Assembly (NCBI RefSeq): GCF_019059575.1
Contig: NW_024883007.1
Location: 62,001 to 126,000 of the forward strand
Source: Amphibalanus amphitrite
Taxonomy: Eukaryota > Arthropoda > Thecostraca > Balanomorpha > Balanidae
DNA length: 64,000 bases
Direction of reading: 5' to 3'
The notes under the pieces were generated by a model, which was given only the letters and a program-made list of their open reading frames with translations, did not search any database and was not told the DNA's origin. This document shows positions 39,163 through 51,300 of the stretch, in pieces. The translations under genes and the position numbers were made by a program. Position 1 is the first letter of the stretch. Each line of letters begins with the position of its first letter.

Positions 39163-39417
39163 CTGGTGAAAGGCGACTCGGGCTCGGAGCGGTCGTTCTT
39201 CTCAGAAATTCTCCACGTGACCGGAATGTCGCAGTGGGCCAAAACGCGTCTGCTCGGACCAGGTCTAACTGCGGCGCAAGTGGCGCCACCATCGCCCCGC
39301 CAGGTGGCGCCGTCGCCGCACTCTCCCGTTGCGGAGAAGGCTCCTCTGCGGAGACACCGTAAGCAGGGCTCCTGTGACTCCGGCATCGTGGACCAGGAGA
39401 TTCGCGGCCAGGCCTGA
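39163..39417 (+). CDS. Alternative last exon of the FAM89/LURAP1-like gene
   Basis: The acceptor TTTTTCTTTCAG ends at 39162. Splicing from donor 38934 (phase 0) joins in frame to L-V-K-G-D-S-G-S and reads 84 residues to TGA 39415-39417. This tail contains SFFSEILHV, a Ser/Pro-rich stretch (residues about 45-60 of the exon) and a basic segment followed by KQGSCDSGIVDQEI. Frame and phase agreement over a clean GT..AG intron of 228 bp argue that the splice is real. I do not recognise this tail as belonging to a known family; assignment rests on the upstream exon. Downstream AATAAA hexamers at 40228-40233, 40494-40499 and 40509-40514 could serve as polyadenylation signals. Confidence 0.55.
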   Translation: MVKGDSGSERSFFSEILHVTGMSQWAKTRLLGPGLTAAQVAPPSPRQVAPSPHSPVAEKAPLRRHRKQGSCDSGIVDQEIRGQA

Positions 39418-40227
39418 GCAGTGCTATGACGTCAGTGAAAGAAGTCGGTGGCCATGACGTCCTTTGACATCATCTGATGTGACGTCATTCGGTAGCCACC
39501 GCGTTCCCTGGCCAGCAGCGCGGGCCAGACTTGTGATACAGCAAAGACTCATCAAGAGCCAGACTACGAGCTAGTGCGTCACATCAGCCGTTCCGGGCGG
39601 TGTCACATAATGTGACGTTAGTAACGGAAGCCTGGCTGACTGACGTGACATCAGGCTCGTGTCCTATGGCGAAATCCGCGCTGTATAGTCAAAGGCTGTT
39701 GAATGATGTGTGAGCGAGTGATTTGACGACGAACGTGAGATCTCAGTCGCTGGTGGGCTGCGAACAGCTGAATGATGACGTCAGAGTGAAGTCAGAGAGA
39801 GAGAGAGAGTGATTGATGAGAACTGTCATGTGATTGGTTCGCAAACGGCTGAACTTATGTGTGTTTGCATGATTTGCTTTGGTTTGTTCTCATACGCCCC
39901 GTGGCTTGTCACCCATGTCGTACCGTACCCATGTGATAACTTAGCTGAAGTCATATCAAACCTAACACACCAGAACATTTACTAACGGCTCCATAAGATG
40001 GAAAACTTGTAGCAGTCAAGATACACGCAGCTGGGATATTACATATTCCGATGGCACGGTGTATTATTCTCCCCACCCGTCGTATGGCAAAGAACCCTGT
40101 GTTACACTGACGCACTGTATCTGAATTGTCCGTGTCCTGTAAGAGCTCCGTGCTCGTTGGAACCGTAGCACGCATTAGGTAGGTAGATGGCCACCCATTG
40201 AGATTGTTTGAACTGTGTGAAATGACA

Positions 40228-40233
40228 AATAAA
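40228..40233 (+). promoter_or_regulatory. Candidate polyadenylation signal AATAAA
   Basis: First AATAAA downstream of the stop codon at 39417, giving a 3' UTR of about 0.8 kb. Two further hexamers at 40494 and 40509 are alternatives. No cleavage site can be read from sequence alone. Confidence 0.3.
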
Positions 40234-40598
40234 CATGGCTCCTGTAAAATGTGAGTTTGAGTCGTGTTGTTTATGATCCAGATCACGAGGCACGATATAC
40301 CTAAGCGTGAAACATACGAAAAGGGGAAGAAGACCGCATTTACTATTTTGGTAGGTACATAGATGTGATAGCACTGATCAGGTCCACAGGGCTGGTAAAG
40401 TGTTATGTCCTATTGACGTCGTCGGGGACACAGTACCAGTAAAAGTTCAAGTAACCGGGGTCAAAATTACCACATTTAGTAAACTTTTACAGTAATAAAT
40501 AACTTTCAAATAAAGCAGAAACTAAACGCAAGTGAAATATATCATTGAATCCACGACGTATATCCCCTTTAACAAGGACATAAAAAGCCCCTATACCT

Positions 40599-40647
40599 AA
40601 TACATACCTACAACATGGTTATGAATAATACATACCTACAACATGGT
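40599..40647 (+). repeat. 28-bp tandem duplication
   Basis: The words AATACATACCTACAACATGG occur twice in tandem, about 28 bases apart. Confidence 0.8.
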
Positions 40648-41200
40648 AGCCACAACTCACTTCCGTTAACAGCAAAACTACCGTCGACAGTTGCTAACGA
40701 AAACTAGATCAAACTAGATGATCAAACACATACTAACAGGCGCTTAGACACCGACCCCGCTGTCGGCTGTGCTATTTCAAGCGGGGTTGATTGACGACCA
40801 GTTGTAGCCAGCTATACGACTAGACAAACGACTAGATTCGGAACCGGGGTCGGACCGGTTGGACATGGTAAATTCATGCGGGGTCGATAGTTTCTAGCCG
40901 TCGTCGTTGTGAGCTACCGATACAATAGCGACACCTATTGCATCGGTTCGACGATCGTAGCGCCCCCTACCCTTTCCGGGTTCTTCGTTTGTTACGCTAA
41001 CCGCTGACCGAGTGATGCCGTGACATTTAATTAACAAACTGGAAATTTCGAAGCGCGAGTCTGATAAGCAATTTAGTACATATGACTGCTCGTAAAAAAA
41101 AATAATATAGAAATGAAACCTAAGGAAACGCGCATCGTAGTTGCATGCATCCTGCATACATGAATCGTAAAAAGGTCGGGGTCATTTTTCGCTCTCATTT

Positions 41201-41542
41201 CAGTGGCGGATCCAGGATTTTCACTGGGGAGGGGCTGCAGGTCATAATTGGGCGCCACGCCCCGGATGGGCGCCATAGTCGCATCGTATTGGCGCTGAAA
41301 TATTGGCGCCCAGTGGCCCTGACAAGAGGCGCCCAGGATCAGTATGTACAGTGACACCACACGATTGGAAATATCGGTGCGGAGCGTACTGAAACGACGT
41401 TATTCGACTGATTTTTGCATCCTAGTCCTAGTATGCGGCACTCCGATGAGTTGCGAATTGAAAATTGGCGCCACAGTGGCGCCAGTTTTCCTTGGGTGGG
41501 GGCTGCCAGCCCCCGCAGCCCCCCCCCCTGGATCCGCCACTG
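41201..41542. mobile_element. hAT-type MITE, 342 bp, 8-bp TSD TCTCATTT
   Basis: Ends are the inverted repeat CAGTGGCGGATCCAGG / CCTGGATCCGCCACTG. Both sides carry the perfect 8-bp duplication TCTCATTT (41193-41200 and 41543-41550). CAGTGGCG ends plus an 8-bp duplication are diagnostic of hAT. The body contains several GGCGCC words and no coding capacity. It lies upstream of the CIMIP2-like gene. Confidence 0.92.
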
Positions 41543-42273
41543 TCTCATTTTTTTTTTTTGGTCGGGGACGCAATTTGCTTTTTTACCAGCCCTGCAGGTC
41601 CATCTGGTCTAGGCAAGGACAGAGAAAGGGCATGTATCATGCGAGGCACACAAGCATACCTACATGTCACTCAATGTCTAAACCACGAGCAATCTCCCCG
41701 ATAGGAAGCAGGTCGTATCAAGAAGCTTCGATCATCGATGCCTCGAAGTTCGAGTTTCGATTCGAATCACATACCATCCTTTAGCAGATCGTTTTAAAGC
41801 ATCATTACACCGAGCTTCCACCCCCAATCCACCCACCGATGACCGATCGTCTAAGAATGATAACAAAAAGTCTTTTCGCTGGTGCCCTGCGGTACAGCAT
41901 ACCTTCAGGCGTTTACCCCTGCTGCCATCTAGCGACAAAATTATAAAGCTGAGTAGCTCAACACGAGACTCACGCTCGAGGCAAGTGGCAAGCAAAACAA
42001 TTACAAACCATGCTAAGGATAAGAAAAGCAAGGAAATAACCGAAAGTAAGTGGCGATCATGGCAATATCGTGCTGAGAAATAAGCCGAAACGGCATCGCA
42101 CGCTACAGAGTCCAGGCTCGGATGTTTCGTCTGATCGTCTACAGGTGTCAGCACCACCACCTTGCTAGATGTCAGCACTATGCACCACAGATGGCAGCAC
42201 CTTAGCACAGCCGCCGGGCCTACAGGCAGCAGGTGGTCGGGAGTGCCGGGACGGAGCGGCTCAGATTGTATCC

Positions 42274-42311
42274 ATGCCGCCGGCCAACTGGAACTGGCTG
42301 CCCATCTCCGG
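42274..42311 (+). CDS. CIMIP2-like gene, exon 1 (start codon)
   Basis: Reads M-P-P-A-N-W-N-W-L-P-I-S and the first two bases of a glycine codon, then donor GGTGAGTG at 42312. In the family, the first GYTG repeat lies close to the N-terminus, so a short leader is expected. The 5' UTR extends upstream over 42270; the transcription start is not identifiable. Confidence 0.75.
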
Positions 42312-45300
42312 GTGAGTGTGACGGCACGTGACGACGTGACGACCGTCGCGTGACGATGTGACGGGTGGGTGTGACGAGTGTGCGAAGGGTCATCTGACCA
42401 GGTGAGAGTGATGTGACAGGTGCTAGACTAGAGGTGTGCAGACTGCAGAGGTCTGTGAACGCTCTATTAGATCATGGTTGTGTCTTTTGTTGGTGACGCA
42501 TTCGTGATAACAAGAGTGCCTACAAAAGTCCTGTCAGACCCGTGGGCCATGCCCCTAGTGCTCTGACCTGCCTATTTTCTCCGCAGACTTGATGCAGTGA
42601 CGTGATCCTTCATTAACCAGAGATCCCCCTCCCCCCTCAGAAGCTGGTGGAGACTTATTATATCATGAGAAATCCTTGTAAACACGACTGGTTCTCAGTG
42701 CCTTATATCGGTGGTGTGCTCGTATAGGTGCAGGAATCTAACAATAAATTCAGTGACCCTTTTATCGCTGCATCGATCCGGGCCATTCAACCTTATCAGA
42801 TTGCTGTTGGAATGCATTAACATTTAGTTCCAGGTGTCGGGCGCCAGTGACAGCAGAGCATTGGACTAGATTTAGGACACAGCATTTGATTTGGAAAACA
42901 AACTAATTTGCTCCTTCAATCGTACATAGAGATTCGTACAACCATAGGTAAACCATCCACAAGGCCAGTGGGAATGACCCATGCATTCTATTCTGACAGT
43001 TGACACACATTCACTACCAGCAGTGTCACCAGCGACATTCTCCATCCCTCACCCGACTCCAGCAGTGTCCACTGTCCACTGCCCATGCTCGGGATTCCCC
43101 ATAGTTGAATCCACACCACCCCCTGTACTTAACCTGTCTCTTCTGGTCTCTTCCTCGTGACAGACGCAGCACGGCCCAGTCTGAGCTATTTTCGCCCTCG
43201 GTGGCACCTCATCAGCATATTGCGTGAGGGGAGGTCTCAGCACAGCTGAGACTGCCACAAACAGCCTACCCATGGGCTGTGGTGCTGATTGATGTATTGA
43301 GCCTAAGATCCTGTTTAGTGCTTCCTCGACTGGCGAATTATATCGTATATAATTAAGTATAATTCTACCTCTATTCTCTCTTTTATTGAATCCAAGTTCT
43401 GTCACCTGTTGCCCAGGTGCACTTGCACCATGATTCACGTTCAGCACGACGTACCTACTGCTAACGTTTACTTTTTCCATCGCATCCGGAAGTTCGTAAT
43501 TGCCCCGCATTTCATACATCCTATGCGGTTCGGTCACAAGCACCACATCTGAGCTTTTCTGAATCGTGACGCGTCATTGTCCTAGCCCTCGCCCTGGCAG
43601 GGTATTTTTCATAACACGGCCTGGCAGGGGGGGGGGGGGTCGATGCGACCCCCCCCTCGCGATTGGCTCCTATGGCACCTAGAAACACCAAATTTGGTAG
43701 GTAGGTGGGCCCCCTGGAGTTCTCGCCCCTGTGCAAATTTGGTTGCTCTAGGTCAATATTTAGGGGGGTTTTGGGGGGTATAATGTAAAAATTTCGCTAA
43801 AAACAGGTCACAAGTTTTTCGCTTATAACTTTTGATCTAATTAAGATAGAGCAAAAAGAAAAGCACCAGTGAACTCAGCACGTCAAGGCGCGTCGAATGA
43901 TATACTTTTAAGCTTGCTTAAGTGTACTTAAAGTTTTTCTTAAATTTTAAGTAAACTTAAATTAATAAATTAAGTTCAACTTAACCAAATTGCATCATAT
44001 CGCATATCATTCGATTCGGCTGATCACCAGGAACACAATGATACCATTTTTGAAGCTCTAGCGTCATTATGTGCCAAGTTATTGGCAAAAACGTCATTTG
44101 ACCTCAGTTGACCTCATTTGACCTGACCCATGGATAAGTACACCAAACAAAGAAGCACCAAGTGACCTGCTGTTAAGTACCGTGGTTTCAAAGCACAAAA
44201 GTGATAGAACGAAGCGGATATCTCCAGTATTTTCCGAATTTAGTATTTTCCCATAGGCTTAACATTACGACGTAATGACCTCTAACTGACCTCAGGTCAG
44301 TGACCTCAAAAAAGCCGGACTATATGTTATACAACTCGGTGAACTTAGCACATCCTGAAAGTTTGAAGGAAATCAGTCAAAAACTGTGAGTTGGACAGGT
44401 GCAAAAAGAAAATTGAAATTTGACCATGACCTTGTACCGGTTTTTCTGACCTGGTGACCTGACCCAAGGTCACCCGGACCTGAAATTTTCAGGTCATATG
44501 TAAAAAGGATGCCCCATAGGGTGTGCCAAATTTGGCGGCGCTGCGCGCCGCCGTTTTTACGCTATCTTCGAAAAACCTTAGGGGGGGGTCGCATCGACCC
44601 CCCCCCCCTGCCAGGGCGAGGGCTAGCATAGTCATTATGCCCTAAACGTTCGCGGCATTCTCTCCATTGTTATAAGCCTTTCCCCACGGCGTCCCGGCCG
44701 TCGCATTCCGTTCGCTCCCACCTATGCGAACGGTGTGTATGCGTTTCCGGTAACCAAGGTCATCCTCACACCTCTCGGACCGTTTTGAACGTCCGGTCGG
44801 ACTCGGGACGTCAATCTAGGCCATGACCTTGACCGTTTGACCTTCTCTCGGCAACGGAGGGAGAGGGGAGGGGCGTCTATGTCGTGATGTGTGACGGTGA
44901 TAATTGTTCAACTCTCTCGGTGGCCAGAGTAGAATGAGATAGGCTGACACCAACTGGCGATGTGGAATGTGGACTAAATGAGCTGTAAATGATGTGGCTT
45001 GTATAGACGAGGAAGAACTAAAAACAAAAATTAAGGATCTTTGGCTAGCCGAGTGGAAAATGAGAACCTCAATTAGAAGGCACTCAATCTCAAACATAAT
45101 TATTTGCATGATGCGCTACCTGACACTTTAACCGTAAATGGGCTCAGGGCAGCTTCACACGTGAGACGTTACAATGAACAATGCATGGCGTCATGCAATC
45201 GCATTGAATACCTAATTTCAGAACCTTCTATTAACATGAACTTGACCCTAACTCTGACTTGGCCTTACTTGGCTCTTTTTTCTCAATTTATCACAACACT

Positions 45301-48300
45301 GAAGTCCTGCACTGACATTCCTGATATTTATTTATTTATTTCAGCTACACCGGTCACTGTCCGGGCCTCAAATATGACGTGGGTCACTCGTTTGACTGGG
45401 TGGTGCGCCACTTACGTGAGGTGAGTCCCCTCCCCTCCCTCCCCTCCTCCCCTCAGCACACACATGGCGTGCCTGTGGCTTCTGCCGGCCGTTGGGATAC
45501 TAATTAACGGTCTCCTGAAGCATGTTATCGCGTTATACGGCCCTTAGACAGAGTCGGAGGTGGACCACAATAGCACGCCGGGCCGGGGAATGTCAGGGAC
45601 AAGGCCGTGGTTCTGTCGGTGTTAGACGTTTCTGGTCGGCGACAACATGGGACGTGTCGAGAGGAAGGAGTGCTGCTGTGACAGGAAATGACATACGGAA
45701 GGAGAAGACTGGCAAAATAAGCTATTTTTGTATCAGCAGGCAATTATGTAACACTGAATGGAAGTCTGAGATTGAATTAACTAGATAGAGGAAGCCGAGT
45801 TCAATGAATGACAAGATAACAACGGAGAACACATGCGTAGTTTAAAGGGACCCTCCCACCTTCAAAAAAGTTAATGAATTGGCATGAAAGTGATGTCGCT
45901 CGGTTCAGAAAGAGCAAAAACGAATATCTACCAAATTTCATCGAAAAATATTCACCGGTTTTCAAGATATTAGACTTTTACTTTTGTTTACTTTTTGGGA
46001 TCTCCGCTGTTCCTAGCGACTTTATTTGAAAGTGCGGCATTTGTTGCGCGCAAAGCAGCATATACCACCGCGTGCTACAAAACCGAAAACGTTTTAGTCA
46101 AACATTTAACGGACGTTCGAAAGCCTGATGACGTGATCAGATTCCCGTAATGGTTAAGAGATAGGGACCACGCTGGTCCCACCCTGCAAGTAAAGGGAAG
46201 AAATTTCTTGAACACCATAAAGCTGCGGGGGTTGCGACCAGGATAAATGGTGATTTCTGAGCCTGGCCGCAAACTTGGCTATCTCAACTCAAAACTAATG
46301 TTAAGGTGGGAGGGTCCATTTAAACGAAAACCCGTAATGAAGACTTCAAGTTCATTAGCACCCGTGGCCTCAAGGCCATTGACTTCTATGTAAGGTCGCC
46401 AAACGACCTTCTCGCTCACGGGGCCACATTGCGTTACAAACTTCCATCTCGGCTCGTTTCGGAGTTTCTCCAGTGACCGGCGGCCCTGTGTGTGGGCCGA
46501 TCACGTCATAGGCTCCATGACGACCGGAGTGCGGCTGTCCGTCGCCGCGGAGCCCACCGGTCGCAGGTGCGGTCGATAGGCTAAACGACGGACCGGGGTG
46601 GGCAGCGCAGGCAGGGCAGTCAGGGGCAGTCAACGGCCGGAGGTCGCGGGGTCTGTCGTGTTGGAGGTGGTGGGAGTCCAGGAGGTCAGGACAGGTCAGG
46701 AACGGTCAGGAGTGGTCAGGAGCGGTCAGGAGTGGTCTGTGGTACAGACTAGCCCGACTGCGGAGGTCACTGCGTGTTACCTGCTGACCTGACCTGACCT
46801 GTCACGCCGTGACCTGACCTGATCCCCGGCGGTACAGACTCAACACGAGCGTAACTGGTGCCTTCTGTGGTCCCTGTACTATGCCGGTATGTAAATCTCG
46901 GCATTACATAAACAGGTGTAAATTTGACGTGTTACATAACCCTCGCCGGCCGAGGGGGGGGGGGGGCGGGTGCCGCCCCCCCCCATAGGGTTTTTTCGCG
47001 ATAGCTCCAAACACGCTGGCGATAGAGAGCTGAAACTTGGCATACCTGACCTTTGATCCAAGCCGGATCTTTTGACACCAACCGCATTTTTGGGTCAGGT
47101 CAGGTCACTGACCTATGACGTCATAAGTGAACCTCTGCACGGTCTTCAGATGTCGCAACTTCGCAACGCCCTCACTGCCAGAGGAGATGTCACAGGGAAA
47201 TGAAACTTGCAGGATCTAGTATCCATTATGAGTCCCACAACTTGTATATCTCGGATTTTTCCTAAAGGTCATATGAGGTCAGGTCATTTTCGTGACCTCA
47301 CCATTATAAGTCAATGGGGAAAAATTCAAACTGCTATTCTGGAGCCGGAAACGATCTCCAACTATCTCAAGCAGACAGAATCGTGATTTGATGCACTCCT
47401 TGCAAGGTTAGATGCGTCACTTTTGCAATGTTGACCTTGCGTGACGTCATTTATGACGTCATCAAGGTCATATTAGTTTTTCGTCAATAACTCTTGATCA
47501 AATTGAGCTAGCGAGTCGGAAAAGCCACCAATGGACTCAGGAAGACCTGCCGAATCGAATGATATGCAACATGACCTCTTTCGACCAACTTCGTGACCTG
47601 GGGGTGCTGACCTGACCTTGACCTGAGGTCAACACCCCAAGTTGACCTGACCCGGACAAAAAGTATATCATTCGACGCGCCTGAGCGAGACGAACACGAT
47701 GCTGCCAAAATCGGCGCTCTGCGGCCGTTTTTTGCGAAGTTATTCACCAAAAACTGAACCGTACCTTGGGGCACTTGACCTGACCTCAGAGGTCACCGGT
47801 TGACCTAGGACCTTAAAATCGGGTACCAATCTCTGCGTCTCGTAACGGCGCACACGCTCGTTTTTTTCCGCGACGCGCTAGCTCCACCAGGGGCGAAACG
47901 GCGAGGGGGGGGTCGTACCCGCCCCCCCCCCCCTCGGCCGGCGCGTATGTAGAAAACCAATAGGTCCGGCGAGGGATAAGTCTGTCACTTTGTGACAGTG
48001 ATCAGGAATATTAGCCTTCCCGCTTCTTTCGAGTTACCCGATTGTTGAATGTCAAAGTCGCTTATAACAGCTGCATGATTTTGAATGACTAGCGAGGAAA
48101 CTGATAATCGTTTGATGGTCAAATCTGCGAGTGATAGGACCACCTTTCTGTCTCGCTGACCTATCATCCCGCAGCTCTCTCACCTAACCTTTCTTGCCCC
48201 TCCGACTTGATCTTCCTTTTCTCACTGACCTGACCCCACCCCTCTAACCCCGTTGACCTCTCCCCGCAGATAAACAGCGGCCCTTCTTACAATCACGTGG

Positions 48301-51300
48301 TGGTGACCCCTCACGGTCACTCGGTGGGTGACGCGGGCAGCGGTCACGGCGGACCGGCCGACGTGGCGGACAGCTCGGCACCGGGCGGACACCTGACACC
48401 GACCCACTACCCGGCTATGCCCCGCGGCAGCATCGCCGGGTACACAGGTCAGTGGAGTGAGCGTGGAGTGTGTGTGTGTGTGTGGCGGGGGGGGGGGGCA
48501 GTCAGTGGAGGACAGGGGTGGCCAGTGGAACACAGAGGACGGTCAATAAGACGCAGTCCAGTCTGCCGATGGTGGGTCAGCTGGCGGTCAGGGTCAATCG
48601 GATCGGTCAGAGTTATTCCTGGGAGCGTTGGTCAAGTGGTCACGGCCGGTCGGTCTTGTCTAGTCGGTCATGGCTGGTAGTAAGGTTCTGTTGCTCGGAT
48701 TCTGTTGGTCAGGGAGGAGGAAAAGAAACGGAATTAGGATCACGGCAACGTGATGGTCGTGAAGAAAACCGTGACGAGATCCGCTTTCTCACGGAAAGAA
48801 CCTGGCTTGTTCGTGATTGAAACCTTTTTGTGCGGAGTTCATCGAACCATGTAGCTCGATAAATCATTAAGTAGATCACGACTACGATTGGTTACAAACA
48901 ATGGCCCACTGAAAATACCCGTTAGGTTAAAAATCCAGTTCATTCGACAAATCAGTCCGAAAGCATCCAGGGTCTTTCAACTTTAACGCCTAAATTATAT
49001 CTTATATGAGCCTAAATCTTGTAAGACATTTAACTTATTTTTTAGAGATTTTTTTACTTATTTTATAAGATATTTCACTAGTATCTTATAAGATTTAACG
49101 CCTAAATCTTATAAGAGAATGCAGCTTTGTATTATTTCACGACTACATTTTGGCGATCCACACCACTGCAACTGGCTCGCTCGCACTTAAAAGCCCGGCT
49201 ATCGGGTTGCCCGGCACCACCTCACCTCGCGGCCATCGCCCTTCCGTGGCGCCGTCAGCCGAGTATGCACAGGCACACACCTCTACCGATTGTAGACGGT
49301 GTGCTCAGGCACCACAGCCCGCGCCAAGGGCCCGACAGGCACGCCCGGCCCCGGCAAACACGGATATGACGTCAGAGGCGGGTCAAAAAACGACGGACGA
49401 CCGCCGCGCCGGGCCGGACAAAAAGGAGGTGACGTGACGTGATGGAAACAGAGGTGATGATGGCACTGTGACTTTTGGGAAAGGTCAATGATGCAAGTGC
49501 CTGTTGGATGGCCTTTTTCAGAATCGTTATGCTTGATCGTTGTAGGCATACTGTACTTACATATATTCAGACGAAACGAATTAGATTATTTCGCCATTCG
49601 TCAACTAGGTACTTCTTTCAGCCTCTCTATTTTCTTCTTCAAGCTCCTTTAGGAGTTGGAAAAGTACTACCTGGATTTGAAATTATTTCCTCAACACAGA
49701 TGCACTTCTCTTCATGCCATTACCAATTGTACACTCTAAACGTAACGAGTGTTGGCTCCATCCTACGTCGTGTCGTAGCGCCAATCGACCTCAGTGGCCG
49801 ACCGTTACACGCCAGACAGACCGGCCTGGACCGTTCGCTATCTTCGTCACCAAGTAGTGTAGTGTCGTCACACCGTGTCATGCAGCCCCTCAACTGCGCA
49901 CTGGCCGGCCCCCAAACAGCCTTCCGAGTAGAAATACTGTCGCATTGATGAGTTGGTCGCAATCGAAAATGACGCACATGTCATATGTGAGAAGCTGCTT
50001 AAATGTTTGTGTTTTTAATGCCTATGTAAGACACCTTTATTATGCAGTGACTATGTAGCTGTTACATGCTCTTTGAGGCTGTTACTGACATGAAATATTC
50101 AGACTCTGGTAGCCTATATCTACCACCCTGACTCACACACTTTTGAACGCGTCATTTGAACTTATGTAGGTTGACTGAAATATAAAAACAATACCAAAGA
50201 TGTAGGTTGACTGAAATATAAAATCAATACCAAAGCATGTTGACCATCTCGAGCAAATAACGGGGCATGGATTATCATCGCCATTTTTATCCATTTTAAA
50301 TCTCCAGCTGGGTAACTCCAAAAGCAATCAGCTCCGAGTGGAGCCGACAGTAATAATTTCATCGGCGGGAACGGGTCTGAGTGACGTTCACTGCCAGACA
50401 TTGACTTGTTGGTAGCAACGGGGCACGGACGGTATAGGGACGGTCGGCTCCTGCAGAAGTTATGGCTGCTGGCTGTAATGGCATCCCGCAGCGGTCGCAT
50501 AACAATATCAACTGCTCAGTGCTCACTGCTCAGGTCATGAACGAGTGATGACACTCAATTATAAGACGTAATCTGCACTTACACAGATTGTAGATTTTTA
50601 AACTTGATAATGAATGAGATTGTCTGATGTGCGAAAGAAATCAAATCAGCCTATTCAATGTATGCGTGTGTGCAAAATGGTTTGGTTCACCACTACTGAC
50701 AACAGCGTTACCGTCGACAGGTTTCATCCCTGGCCAGCACCAGCAGGTGGGTCTCAACTACCACAGCGCCTCTGACGCCTACTTTACCGACCTGGAGCGG
50801 CAGGCGAGCACGAGGAACCAGGACCGCGCCGCCAGCCGCGTGCGCAGTGCCGGCGCCGGCGCACAGGGCATCAACGTGAGGTCGGCCGAGGGGCCGGCGG
50901 CGACCCCGACCCCGCCCCCGCCCGCCGCACAGCCGGCCGCCGACCCCGCCGGCATCGACAACAAGTACAGCCGCTACTCCAGCACACACAAGTCCGGTAC
51001 GTATCCTATCAGCTGCACGAGTGTGCTGTGAGCGACGCATTACTGGGGCCTTATCACTATGTTCATAATGGAGCTTGGTAATGTGTGAGAATAATCGTTA
51101 CGGAGCTAGTTGGATTATTTTTCTGGCATTTTATGGGGAAAACTTGTAAATAGTTTTCTAATTTATTTCTTCCCGCGGAGCCATTGCTCTCCAAAAGCCT
51201 TGAGCCATTGTGTCTGGTTTAAAAAACAGCCGTCAACACCAATTCACCCTATATAGTTATTGCATGAGCATGCATTACGAAGCGCAGCACATAAATCAAC

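Noticed and set aside
40397..40580. Possible TTAA MITE with GTTATGTCC / GGACATAA ends
   Set aside because: The ends agree over only a few bases, and the inner boundaries and flanking duplication are inconsistent.
41732..42208. 158-codon minus-strand frame upstream of the CIMIP2-like gene
   Set aside because: It has a hydrophobic stretch that could suggest a membrane segment, but no family, start context or splice sites were found, and it overlaps the probable 5' flank of the plus-strand gene.
45104..45424. 106-codon plus-strand frame over exon 2
   Set aside because: It is in a different frame from the spliced CIMIP2 reading, and its sequence does not carry the GYTGHCP repeat.
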